Shown here piece by piece: positions 18,101-25,505 of a DNA stretch of 64,000 nucleotides. The DNA comes from Lewinellaceae bacterium (GTDB lineage Bacteria; Bacteroidota; Bacteroidia; Chitinophagales; Saprospiraceae). Location of the stretch: positions 52,791 to 116,790 of the forward strand of contig JACJYA010000021.1 of the NCBI GenBank assembly GCA_020636315.1, written 5' to 3'. Position numbers and translations under genes: made by a program. The notes beneath the pieces were generated by a model. That model ran no database searches and was not told where the DNA came from. It was given only the letters and a program-made list of their open reading frames with translations. Every line of letters starts with the position of its first letter. Positions within the stretch are counted from its first letter, which is position 1.

Positions 18101-18306
18101 CACAGGCCGCCTCCGGTTGTACCCATATAGTACACCAAAGGTTGGTCAGGCAGGCCGGCGACGGCTACACAGCGGCCTCCCCGGAAGGGGCCGATATTGC
18201 GCCATTGCATGCCCTGAAAAAGGGCTTCATCGATCAATTGCGGAGACTGGGCGCCGGTAAGGGGCGCCATTAAGAGCAGTGCCATCCAAAGGATCAGATC
18301 TCTCAT
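15181..18306 (-). CDS. Secreted BNR/sortilin-like beta-propeller protein
   Basis: 1041 residues from the ATG at 18306 (MRDLILWMALLLMAPLTGAQ, a signal peptide). Many Asp-box/BNR-type repeats (GGGLWKTEDGGLTWANIS, NGGQSWEQL, DGGLNWEKL, DGGKNWERV, DGGKTFTSI, DYGRQWERF) run from about residue 50 to 700, forming one or two VPS10/sialidase-like propellers. A beta domain and a helical C-terminal segment (about 900-1030) follow. This architecture is widespread in Bacteroidota and annotated as 'glycosyl hydrolase' or 'VPS10 domain' protein, but sialidase catalytic residues are not evident, so no enzymatic activity is claimed. The longer in-frame start at 18375 would disrupt the signal peptide. Confidence 0.85.
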   Translation of the reverse strand: MRDLILWMALLLMAPLTGAQSPQLIDEALFQGMQWRNIGPFRGGRCVAVAGLPDQPLVYYMGTTGGGLWKTEDGGLTWANISDGHFQTGSVGAIAVAPSDPNVVYVGMGEHPVRGVMTHHGDGVYRSLNAGKDWEYLGLPSARHIAAIQVHPNDPDNVYVAVQGALYGPCQERGIYHSKNGGQSWEQLLFVNSTTGACDLSMDPANPRILYAGMWDHQRTPWQIRSGGPGSGLYRSGDGGLNWEKLTRGLPESMGKVGVCVSPANPKRLYANIEAENGGVFRSDDGGKNWERVNSHRSTVARAWYYIEIIADPSDEETVYVLNAPLLRSIDGGKTFTSIPNPHSDQHALWINPHDPDIMILGNDGGASITFNGGQSWSTQHNQPTAQFYRIITDNRFPYYIYSGQQDNSSIAIPSRTHKTGITSQDWYEVAGGESAFIALDPDDPTLVYGGSYQGELTVFDHRTGRKKDIMAYPGLSLSKLPREMKYRFNWNAPLVAKPQDPGVLYHGANVVLRSADGGLSWEVISPDLTRDEPGKQGEGGVPYTNEGAGGENYNTISYMACSPHEAGTIWVGSDDGLLHLTRNEGQDWENITPPQLGEALINCIELSPHQTGTAYVVATRFKFDDLQPIAYYTKDFGKNWALITRGIGKEDFLRVIREDPVRPGLLYGGTETGLYISMDYGRQWERFQLNLPVCPINDLAVKDNSLIAATSGRSFWILDGLEPLRQHGEEAAGQVLLFQPSPTVRFDSKAPEAPVAGIGQNPPDGVQLYYFLPEDMDSAGFQLNILDAHGNLIRPYSNLPDEDFQKYEGGPKPEARLPHKRGLNCFFWDLRREPLPGIPGVFILGSYEGSMVAPGTYTVQLKMPGKVLERTVAVLPDPRLNACPEDYYEQQEVLVAIEQAVRDIHHSVKQMKEVKQQVESLHSSLKKIECTKELLDASQNIVNNIKDWEEKLVQPKQETYQDVINFPNRLSAELLSLKQKVDAHNPKVTHGARQRLEELLGEWSQFRKQMHKIVNEDIASFNRLYREYQVPAVILPLGAE

Positions 18307-18661
18307 CCCTTTTAAGTTTATGAAATAAAACCTGTAGGGGGTGGAGGCACGCTTTCCCGTAGATAGTTTTCTCACCGTTAGTTTGTTTTATGCCGGAAGC
18401 ATTACCCGCTGTAGAAAGCTGCTGGTGTTCCTGTTTTCTCAATAGTATTCGCAGCTTCAAAGATAATATTTATAGCCCAATTTATTAATATGGCTATTCC
18501 GGCAATGAGAATAACACTGCCCTCACGACACCTCCACCGATGTCATATAAGAGAGGTTTTACGGAACGGGGAAAGAAAAGTTGCGGCAAAATGTTGGTTT
18601 TCAATATCCTTAGACATATTAAGGAACCGCTTTTGATCACTTCGCCGTCAAATGATCCGCA
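18307..18661. promoter_or_regulatory. Intergenic region with likely promoter for the BNR protein
   Basis: CAAAGATA at 18458-18465 is an exact TAnnTTTG (TATCTTTG) box on the minus strand, with a TTG at 18480-18478 just upstream, implying a leader of about 145 bases. The remainder is AT-rich with no gene. Confidence 0.45.
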
Positions 18662-19276
18662 CTACAAAACCCCCAGTCCCATCAGTTCTTCCTTCAGCGG
18701 CTCCGCTCCCTGGAAGTGAATGGCCTGTAAACCCACTTCTTTGGCCGCCTCCACATTGTGGGCATTATCATCGATGAAGACAGAGGCATCCGCTCTGGCC
18801 TGGTAACGATTCAGCAATGTATGATAGATTTTATGGTCTGGTTTGGCCAGCTTTTCCTGCCCGGAAACCACAATGCCTTCGAATAGCTGAAGAAAGCCGA
18901 AGCGTTCCTGAGCGACCGGGAACGTCTCGTGGCTCCAGTTGGTCAGGGCGTACAGCCGGTGAGCACCACGGGCGTGGATCTGCTCCAGGATGCGGACGGT
19001 CTCCTGAATGGCGCCGCCAAGCATATTCTCCCAGCGGCCGTAATAGGCACGGATGGCCGCCTCGTATTCCGGAAACTCCCTGACTTTTTCTTCGGTGGCT
19101 TCCTTCAGCGGCCTTCCCGCATCCTGTTGCAGGTTCCACTCAGAAGTACATACTTCTTCAAAAAAGTAGCGCATTTCCTCTTCCTCTTCAAAGACCTGGC
19201 GAAAGACGTATTCGGGGTTCCAGTCGATCAGTACGCCGCCCAGGTCAAAAATGACCGTGTCAATGTTTTTGGACAT
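18662..19276 (-). CDS. HAD-superfamily hydrolase (subfamily IA, YihX-like)
   Basis: 204 residues. Motif I is VIFDLGGVLIDWNP (nucleophile Asp near residue 11; the second Asp is replaced by Gly, as in YihX and epoxide-hydrolase N-terminal phosphatases). Motif II is YALTNWSHETFP near 111, with the Lys in GQEKLAKPDHKIY near 140, and motif III is SVFIDDNAHNVEAA near 166. Such enzymes dephosphorylate small phosphosugars such as glucose 1-phosphate; the substrate here is unknown. The gene is isolated between two transcription units. Confidence 0.88.
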   Translation of the reverse strand: MSKNIDTVIFDLGGVLIDWNPEYVFRQVFEEEEEMRYFFEEVCTSEWNLQQDAGRPLKEATEEKVREFPEYEAAIRAYYGRWENMLGGAIQETVRILEQIHARGAHRLYALTNWSHETFPVAQERFGFLQLFEGIVVSGQEKLAKPDHKIYHTLLNRYQARADASVFIDDNAHNVEAAKEVGLQAIHFQGAEPLKEELMGLGVL

Positions 19277-19612
19277 ATCTTTTCTCCTGTTTTTAGTTGC
19301 TATATTATCCTTTTGTTAAGATGGGGGCAAAAATAATGGGTTTGCCGTTCGGAAAACGTTATTTAAGGGATAAAAGATCACATCAATTATCCTGTTTTGA
19401 TTATGAGTAGGTAGTAATAATAATTCAAGCGCTGATGGAACACGAGCGAAGCGACTGATGCCTGCCTGCCTGCAAGGCAGTCGAGCAGGCAGGGAATGAA
19501 ATGGAATAAATTAGCGATTGAAGGCCATCTTTAAGCGGCAATTTCCCATTGCCGCTTAAATTTGAGATCCCAATGTGTCCGGCTACTTAACAGTGTCTGA
19601 AGAATATAACCT
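19277..19612. other. Intergenic region with a strong hairpin
   Basis: TTTAAGCGGCAAT (19530-19542) and its perfect complement (19548-19560) form a 13-bp stem with loop TTCCC. Upstream, GCCTGCCTGCCTGC and GAGCAGGCAGG (about 19460-19494) form a second imperfect fold-back. No gene is seen. The hairpin lacks a T run and looks more like a repeat than a terminator. Confidence 0.5.
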
Positions 19613-21223
19613 ATGTTTCGTCCATTATTCCTCTTTTTTTTGTTCATCACAACCGCCCTGCAGGGGCAGTTCATCCTCAATGGGGAGGCGGTTCAGACAG
19701 ATAACTCCTGTTATCGCCTGACCCGCCCGGTCAACGGCGCTGCGGGCTCCATCTGGAACCCCGACAAAATTGACCTCAATAAATCTTTTGAAGTGGTTAT
19801 GGACATTTACCTGGGATGTAAGGATGAGGATGGGGCAGACGGCATCGTATTTGGCCTTCAACCGGTAAGCACCTCTATTGGTACTGCCGGAGGAGGCATC
19901 GGTTTCCAGGGTATCACTCCCTCCCTGGGCATTGAGTTCGACACCTGGCAGAACTTCTCCCTGTCCGACCCCGAATACGACCACATTGCCGTCATCCGGC
20001 AGGGCGACCTCAACCACTCTACGGCCAACAACCTGGCCGGGCCGGTACAGGCCAGCGCCACCAATACCAATATCGAGGACTGCAACTTCCACAGCCTGCG
20101 CGTCAGTTGGGATGCTGGGGCCAAAAAGCTTACTATTTACTTTGACTGTGAACCCCGCCTCGTTGCGGATATCGATATGGTGAACGAAATATTCGGTGGA
20201 GACCCGGAAGTCTTCTGGGGGTTTACTTCCGCCACAGGCGCCGCCAACAATCTACATCAGGTTTGCTTCAATTACACTACTTTCCTCGACCAGATCCCGG
20301 ATGTGGTGATGTGCCCGGGCGGCCAGGTACAGCTACGGGCCACCGGCGGGCGCTCTTATTCCTGGTCTCCCGCCGAAGGCCTCAGCAACCCGAACATTGC
20401 CAACCCCATTGCTTCCCCGGCCCGGACGACGACTTACACCGTTGAGGCCAGAGACGCCTGCGGCATTCCGTTTTACGATGAGGTTAGGGTGGAAGTGGCC
20501 GGTGATCCGGTTTTTTTCGACCTCGGGCCCGATACGGCCATCTGCGAGGGCCAAATGCTGTTGCTGGATGCTTTCAGCTCCAATTCCACCTATGAATGGA
20601 ATACAGGGCAAACCGGCGCCCGGTTGCCGGTAACCCAGGCCGGGCAATATGCGGTTACCGTTACCAAAACGGATACGTTTTGCATTGCCGAAGATTTTAT
20701 TGAGGTGGGCCTCATTCCCCTGCCCAGGGCAAATCTGGGTGAGGACACCACCCTGTGCGAAGGGCAAAGCCTGCAGCTTCGTTCCACTTTTCCGGAAGGG
20801 GAATCTCTCTGGCAGGACGGGTCTGTAGCCGATACTTTTCTGGTGCGCGCTTCCGGCCGGTACGAACTGGCCGTATCGAATGAATGTGGTGCAGCCAGTG
20901 ACGCCATCAATGTAAGTATTGAAAGCTGCAGTGAAGTCTATATTCCCAACGCTTTCTCTCCCAACGAAGACGGCCGCAACGACCGCTTCTACCTCTGTGA
21001 TGGTGGTGATGTACAGGCCGTTAAAACTTTCAGCATCTTCGACCGTTGGGGCAATCAGGTCTTCCTGCGCACCAACATCCTTCCCAACAGCCCGCAGGAT
21101 GGGTGGGACGGCAACTTCAAAGGCCGGCCGATGAACAGTGGGGTTTACCTTTATTATGCCGAGATCCTCTTCAGGGACGGGCACTCCGAGGTGCGCAGCG
21201 GGGACGTCACTTTGCTGAGGTGA
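19613..21223 (+). CDS. Lectin-like secreted protein with T9SS type B sorting domain
   Basis: 536 residues. After a signal peptide (MFRPLFLFFLFITTALQG) comes an L-type-lectin-like sandwich (about 20-225) with DGADGIVFGLQPVS, the GIEFDTWQN core and HSLRVSWDAGAKKLTIYFD. Two or three short Ig/PKD-like modules follow (CPGGQVQLRATGG..YSWSPAEGL, ICEGQMLLLDAF, LCEGQSLQLRS). It ends with the gliding-associated C-terminal domain (VYIPNAFSPNEDGRNDRF, FDRWGNQVF, DGWDGNFKGRPMNSGVYLYY), the signal for T9SS type B export. It is probably attached to or released from the cell surface and binds glycan; the ligand is unknown. Confidence 0.9.
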   Translation: MFRPLFLFFLFITTALQGQFILNGEAVQTDNSCYRLTRPVNGAAGSIWNPDKIDLNKSFEVVMDIYLGCKDEDGADGIVFGLQPVSTSIGTAGGGIGFQGITPSLGIEFDTWQNFSLSDPEYDHIAVIRQGDLNHSTANNLAGPVQASATNTNIEDCNFHSLRVSWDAGAKKLTIYFDCEPRLVADIDMVNEIFGGDPEVFWGFTSATGAANNLHQVCFNYTTFLDQIPDVVMCPGGQVQLRATGGRSYSWSPAEGLSNPNIANPIASPARTTTYTVEARDACGIPFYDEVRVEVAGDPVFFDLGPDTAICEGQMLLLDAFSSNSTYEWNTGQTGARLPVTQAGQYAVTVTKTDTFCIAEDFIEVGLIPLPRANLGEDTTLCEGQSLQLRSTFPEGESLWQDGSVADTFLVRASGRYELAVSNECGAASDAINVSIESCSEVYIPNAFSPNEDGRNDRFYLCDGGDVQAVKTFSIFDRWGNQVFLRTNILPNSPQDGWDGNFKGRPMNSGVYLYYAEILFRDGHSEVRSGDVTLLR

Positions 21224-21264
21224 AGGAGTTTGGGCTTTTCCCGCCCATTTGTGGATACTACCTG

Positions 21265-21717
21265 CTATTTCTGAGCGGCCAGGCAGCTCTTGACGAAATC
21301 GGCGTTTTGTTCCCGGATCTCCGGGAATTTTTCCAGGAGAGCAGCCAGAGCCTCTTTCATGCGGCGGGTCTTGGCGGGAGTGACCATCTCGGTAGTGATG
21401 CCAAGAGACTGGTCGATCTCGCGGACGGCTTCTTCGAACTCCTCCCTTGAGGGCTTTTTTTCACTGGCCAGCAAGGCTCTGATCTGCCGGTTGCGCTCGT
21501 CGATCAGTTTCTTTTGTTCCTCTTCTGCTTTGAAGCTCGTCACCGCTTGCCCCCCCTCATTTACAAGGTCGTTGCTCCGGTTTTCATAAGCATCGACAAG
21601 GGCGGCAAATTCGGGGCTGGCCATTACCTTCTCTCTGAGTTTCTGCGGGTCGGCTGAATTCTGGCAGGATACTCCGATCAGCACCAGAACGGCAATTATG
21701 GATATTATTCTTTTCAT
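21265..21717 (-). CDS. Small helical lipoprotein, unknown function
   Basis: 150 residues from the ATG at 21717 (MKRIISIIAVLVLIGVSC, lipobox GVSC). The mature part is almost wholly helical and charged (QKLREKVMASPEFAALVDAY, FKAEEEQKKLIDERNRQIRA, FEEAVREIDQSLG). No family is recognised. The gene is convergent with the T9SS cargo gene and lies downstream of the histidine kinase on the same strand with a 74-base gap, so read-through is possible. Confidence 0.65.
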   Translation of the reverse strand: MKRIISIIAVLVLIGVSCQNSADPQKLREKVMASPEFAALVDAYENRSNDLVNEGGQAVTSFKAEEEQKKLIDERNRQIRALLASEKKPSREEFEEAVREIDQSLGITTEMVTPAKTRRMKEALAALLEKFPEIREQNADFVKSCLAAQK

Positions 21718-21791
21718 AGGACAGTAGTTTTTTTCTCCTAAATTCATTTCGGCGAAGATAATAAAATGCGGATTACGCAGATATCATTTTT

Positions 21792-24700
21792 CTATGGCCG
21801 GGAGAGCTCTGGCAGTTCGATGAAAAAATCAGTTCCTTTATCGGCCTGCGTTTCAAAGTACAGCCTGCCTCCGGCGGCTTCTACAATGCCTTTGCACATG
21901 GCCAGGCCCAGGCCCATTCCGGAGGACTTGGTAGTGAAATTGGGCTGGAAAACTTTAGGCTGTATTTCTTCCGGGATTCCCGTTCCGTTATCAGAGACTT
22001 TAATGACGACAGCCCCGTTCTGCCGGTAAAGCTGAATGGTGATCTCACCCCGGCGGCCCTCGGGAATGGCCTGCTGTGCATTTTTGATGAGGTTGGTCAG
22101 CACCCTGGCCAGTTGCTCTTTGTCGGTGAAGGCGGTTAATGGCTCATCGGGGAGCATCAGCCGGATGTCTTCATCCTGTTCCTGGTGTTCGGTGAACAGG
22201 TTATAGACCGAAGATACGGCCTCATTCAGGTTGAGCTGTTCGTTTTGTGCTTTGGGCATCTTTGCGAAGTTGGAGAATTCCGTTGCGATGCGCGCCAGCC
22301 CGTCAATCTGTTCGATCAGTGTTTTGGATACCCTGCTTATCATCTCTACGGCCCGTCCCGGGTCAGACCGTAGGGCGTGTTGCAGGTATTGTATGCTCAG
22401 CTTCATAGGAGTCAGCGGGTTCTTGATCTCATGAGCGACCTGTTTGGCCATTTCCCGCCAGGCGCCTTCTCTTTCTGATTGTCTCAGCTTTGCGGTGCTT
22501 TCTTCAAGTTTGGCGATCATTTGGTTGTATGCCTCCACCAGGTTGCCGATCTCGTCCTGGCTGTTCCATTCGAGAGGTTCATTCCGGCCGAGGTTGAAGC
22601 TGCGGAGTTTTTCTCCGATGGCGGACAGCGGCCTGGTGATGGAGTTGGCCACGGCAATGGCCAGTGCGCTGCCCATGAGCAGGAGGAACACATAAAAATT
22701 GAATAAAGCACTGATGAATCCGGCCACGTTTTCCTGCAGGGCCTGTCCGGTTTCCCGGAAGGGGATCTGAAGGAAGGATGATGGTTTCCCCTGTTTATCG
22801 GGCAAAGCGACATAGGCAGCCTTATAGGCCAGCCCGTTTACTACTTCATCGAGCACTACAGGGCGGAACGCTCTTTCTTCAAGTGCTTTGCGCGCTGCCG
22901 GGGACATTTGCGGTTTCTGCCACCCTTTGTGGGCCAAAAAAGGCGCCGATGAGGCCAGTAACCGGCCATTCTGCCCGTAAATAATGATATCTGCCTTGTG
23001 GGCATTGGCCAGGCGGTTCAGGGTAAGTGCGCTGGCCGGCAGGCTGTCCATAAGGTTGATATTGCGCACCAGTACGTTGACCGTTTCGGAGAGCCGTTCC
23101 TGGCTGTACTGGATGGCCGTTCTGCGAAAGTAGGCAATGGTGACCAGGCCGATGAAGATAAAAGCCCCCATAGCCAGCGCGATGACAGACAACTGGATGC
23201 GGCGCCGCAAAGAAGGTTCACCGATGAGCAGCCCTGGTGGTGTTGCCGGAAACAATGGCAGGTATCGGCTGATGCCGAAGGAAAGAAGTGCCAGGGCCAG
23301 CAGCATGACAAAGAGGTAGGACCCCAGGGAAAGAGGTTTGAGGTATCCTCCCGGCGATTCACCGACGGTTATTCTGTAACCATTGGGCGCATGGTAAAAG
23401 AGTATGGCGTACCCGCTGTTGACTTCTTCCGTCCATTGGCCGGCCTTGGGCCAGAGCCCCTGAGGAGGGCCATTTTCCGGGATGGCCCCGCGCCGGGCAG
23501 CGGCCTTTTCCCCCAGGGCGGCCATGAAGTCGTAGCTGCCCTGCCGGGGAGGGTTGTTCGGGATCAGTTCCTGCAGGATACGCTCCTCCTGCCGTATAGC
23601 GGGCCGGAACAACAACCATACCTGCTTTTTCTTTCCGTCCGAAAAGGGGCCTAATGCATAAGTGAAATAGGAATCGTTGGGCGCCAGAAACAGCAGGCCG
23701 GGTGAAAGTTGTTGCCCTGCCGGGTTAGTGGCGGCTGTATCCAATTGCAGGCGATAGTTCTTTCCCAGGTACGGATAGGATTCCAGGAGGTAAAGTTCCG
23801 CTTGTTCTTCCGGAGGTGCTGCCTCCGATTTTATCAGGGCGGGCAGCAGCGTGTCGGTATTGGCCATCTGCCGGAGCAGCGGCTCTGCCAGGCTGTCTCG
23901 CGGCGAAGCCAGCATTTGGGCAAAGGCCAACCGTTCCTGGCTGCCTTTTACCAGTTTGTAGGTGAAAAAGAAGCCCGTACCAAACGCGGCCAACAGGCCC
24001 AGCCAGATAATGAGCCAGGCCGGGCTTCCTGCTTCTTCTTCGATGAAGAGGTCCAGCAATATGAGAGAAAGCAAAAGGACAAGGATACCGGTGGCCAGCC
24101 TGATGTCCTGCGTTAAGGCCATCATCAACGGTATGCAGAGCAGCACTGAAACGGCGATGGCGCCCAGGCGCCGGAGCCGGCTGAGGCCCAGCTTTGCCAG
24201 TTCCTGCCCCAACCAAAGGCCAAATTGCAGAAGGCCGAACAACAGCAGGACAACACTGGCCATTCCGGCCAGGCTCAGAGGAGCCATATTGAAAAAATTC
24301 CTGAAATCGAAATCCAGTCCTGAATCAAGGACGAGGCTGCGGATGATCGTGATCACTGTCAGGATGCCCGAAGAGAGCACGAAATAGGCGAGAATGGCCG
24401 TTCCTGTTTTTTTGCGGACACTCCAAGGCTCAAATTCCGGCCGCCGGTAGTTGTACTGGATGAAACTCACTGACCAGGGAAATAACAGGCTGTTGAGCAA
24501 AAGGTGCGCCAGGCTGCCATTCAGTACCTTATGTTGGAAAAGGCCGGCCAGCAGGGTATGGCCGGATACCGGAAGCATGGTGTAGAAAACATTGAGGAGA
24601 AGGACGGTGGTAACGGCAATGAGCCAGCTTGCCGCCGGGGGAAAAGCCTGCCGGGCCACTCGGGCCAGGCTTATCGTGCCGGCCAGGCCTCCTGCCAGCA

Positions 24701-24821
24701 GGAGGAAACCGCCTGCAAAGGCCAGGGCGGATGATGCCTGAATGGCCCACCATTGCATTGCTGCTCCCAATAAAAGCAAGGCTGCTCCTGCCGCGCTTTG
24801 GTTTAACTGGCCCTGTTTCAT
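21792..24821 (-). CDS. NtrY-like membrane sensor histidine kinase
   Basis: 1009 residues. The N-terminal third carries about eight membrane spans (residues 10-290), followed by a soluble extracytoplasmic segment, two more spans (near 500 and 535), a second sensor loop and a last span near 700. A HAMP domain follows (NSITRPLSAIGEKLRSF). The HisKA box is KQVAHEIKNPLTPMKLS with phospho-acceptor H797. The ATPase domain shows N box LTNLIKNAQQAIPEG, G1 DNGTGIP and G2 SSGMGLGLAMCKGI. HEIKNPLTPMK is the NtrY signature. No response-regulator gene is adjacent, so it is an orphan kinase; the signal is unknown. Confidence 0.9.
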   Translation of the reverse strand: MKQGQLNQSAAGAALLLLGAAMQWWAIQASSALAFAGGFLLLAGGLAGTISLARVARQAFPPAASWLIAVTTVLLLNVFYTMLPVSGHTLLAGLFQHKVLNGSLAHLLLNSLLFPWSVSFIQYNYRRPEFEPWSVRKKTGTAILAYFVLSSGILTVITIIRSLVLDSGLDFDFRNFFNMAPLSLAGMASVVLLLFGLLQFGLWLGQELAKLGLSRLRRLGAIAVSVLLCIPLMMALTQDIRLATGILVLLLSLILLDLFIEEEAGSPAWLIIWLGLLAAFGTGFFFTYKLVKGSQERLAFAQMLASPRDSLAEPLLRQMANTDTLLPALIKSEAAPPEEQAELYLLESYPYLGKNYRLQLDTAATNPAGQQLSPGLLFLAPNDSYFTYALGPFSDGKKKQVWLLFRPAIRQEERILQELIPNNPPRQGSYDFMAALGEKAAARRGAIPENGPPQGLWPKAGQWTEEVNSGYAILFYHAPNGYRITVGESPGGYLKPLSLGSYLFVMLLALALLSFGISRYLPLFPATPPGLLIGEPSLRRRIQLSVIALAMGAFIFIGLVTIAYFRRTAIQYSQERLSETVNVLVRNINLMDSLPASALTLNRLANAHKADIIIYGQNGRLLASSAPFLAHKGWQKPQMSPAARKALEERAFRPVVLDEVVNGLAYKAAYVALPDKQGKPSSFLQIPFRETGQALQENVAGFISALFNFYVFLLLMGSALAIAVANSITRPLSAIGEKLRSFNLGRNEPLEWNSQDEIGNLVEAYNQMIAKLEESTAKLRQSEREGAWREMAKQVAHEIKNPLTPMKLSIQYLQHALRSDPGRAVEMISRVSKTLIEQIDGLARIATEFSNFAKMPKAQNEQLNLNEAVSSVYNLFTEHQEQDEDIRLMLPDEPLTAFTDKEQLARVLTNLIKNAQQAIPEGRRGEITIQLYRQNGAVVIKVSDNGTGIPEEIQPKVFQPNFTTKSSGMGLGLAMCKGIVEAAGGRLYFETQADKGTDFFIELPELSRP

Positions 24822-24930
24822 AGGTTAAAGTACGTAAAGCTTTGCCTTTTAGTTTCTTGCGCAATCTACAGAATTTTTTCCCGGAAACTTTTATTCCTCC
24901 TTCATCGTTGGGCAATCCGGGAGAAAGGTT

Positions 24931-24938
24931 TATCTTTC
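24931..24938 (+). promoter_or_regulatory. Probable rnpB promoter -7 box
   Basis: TATCTTTC differs by one base from the phylum's TAnnTTTG element and ends six bases before the first P1 base of RNase P RNA (24944), the expected distance to a transcription start. A TTG at 24908-24910 is a candidate -33 box. Confidence 0.5.
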
Positions 24939-24943
24939 TTCCC

Positions 24944-25432
24944 TGCTGCGGGCTGCTCTATCGCGGCCCTGAAGTAGAGTGCTTGCGCTCCCACTTCAGG
25001 GATGAGGAAAGTCCGGACAACGTAGAGCACCACGCCACCTAACGGGTGGGCCGCGGCCGTTAGCGCCGCGGACAGAAAGTGCCACAGAAAGCTAGACTGC
25101 CGACGCCTTGGCGAAGAGCGGAAACGGGCTTTGCCCGCCGAAGCTTAAGCGAAGGCGGGCGAGGGTGAAAACGTGCGGTAAGAGCGCACGCTCCGCCGTA
25201 GCAATACGGAGGAGGGGTAAACCTCGTGGGTTGAAATGCCGCGTACACCACGATTCTTAACTGAAGCAGGCTCTTGCTCTGCTTTGGGTAAAGAGGCGGG
25301 TTGCTCGCCTGCCTGGAAACAGTCGTGGGGGGTAGGCAGATGGACCCTGGCGGTGACGCCAGGGCTAGATAAATGATAGAGGCCCTGACATTCATTGTCA
25401 GGGGACAGAATCCGGCTTACAGGCCCGCAGCA
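24944..25432 (+). ncRNA. rnpB: RNase P RNA (bacterial type A)
   Basis: The ribozyme subunit that matures tRNA 5' ends. P1 is formed by TGCTGCGGGC (24944-24953) and GCCCGCAGCA (25423-25432). The conserved 5' core GAGGAAAGTCCGGACAAC (from about 25001), the CAGAAA elements, GAGGGTGAAAACGTGCGG with GTAAGAGCGCAC (P8-P10 region, about 25160-25190), and the 3' core GACAGAATCCGGCTTACAGG are all present in order. At about 489 bases it is longer than common type A RNAs (roughly 350-400); part of the excess is a palindromic repeat at 25133. A terminator follows. Confidence 0.96.
25133..25160. repeat. Palindromic repeat inside rnpB
   Basis: GCCCGCC (25133-25139) and GGCGGGC (25154-25160) are perfect arms around GAAGCTTAAGCGAA. 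The sequence resembles REP-like palindromes scattered in many bacterial genomes. It is located where the P9/P8 arm of RNase P RNA would end, just before the conserved GAGGGTGAAA, suggesting an insertion tolerated as an extra helix. Confidence 0.6.
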
Positions 25433-25442
25433 AATTTTATAC

Positions 25443-25491
25443 AGCAAAGGGGGCCGGCTCATCTCATGATGGCCGGCCCCCTTTGCTTTTG
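25443..25491. terminator. rnpB terminator, probably bidirectional
   Basis: Perfect 16-bp arms AGCAAAGGGGGCCGGC (25443-25458) and complement (25472-25487), followed by TTTT on the plus strand. It also lies just past the porV stop on the minus strand, so it may end both transcripts. Confidence 0.85.
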
Positions 25492-25505
25492 ATTCTTCAT
25501 AAATG

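Noticed and set aside
15181..18306. Calling the propeller protein a sialidase or glycosyl hydrolase
   Set aside because: Asp-box repeats alone do not show catalysis; no sialidase arginine triad or tyrosine nucleophile could be identified by eye.
24944..25432. Minus-strand frames (25395-25060 and 25567-25145) read as possible proteins
   Set aside because: They are translations of the rnpB gene; the RNA's conserved cores explain the sequence.
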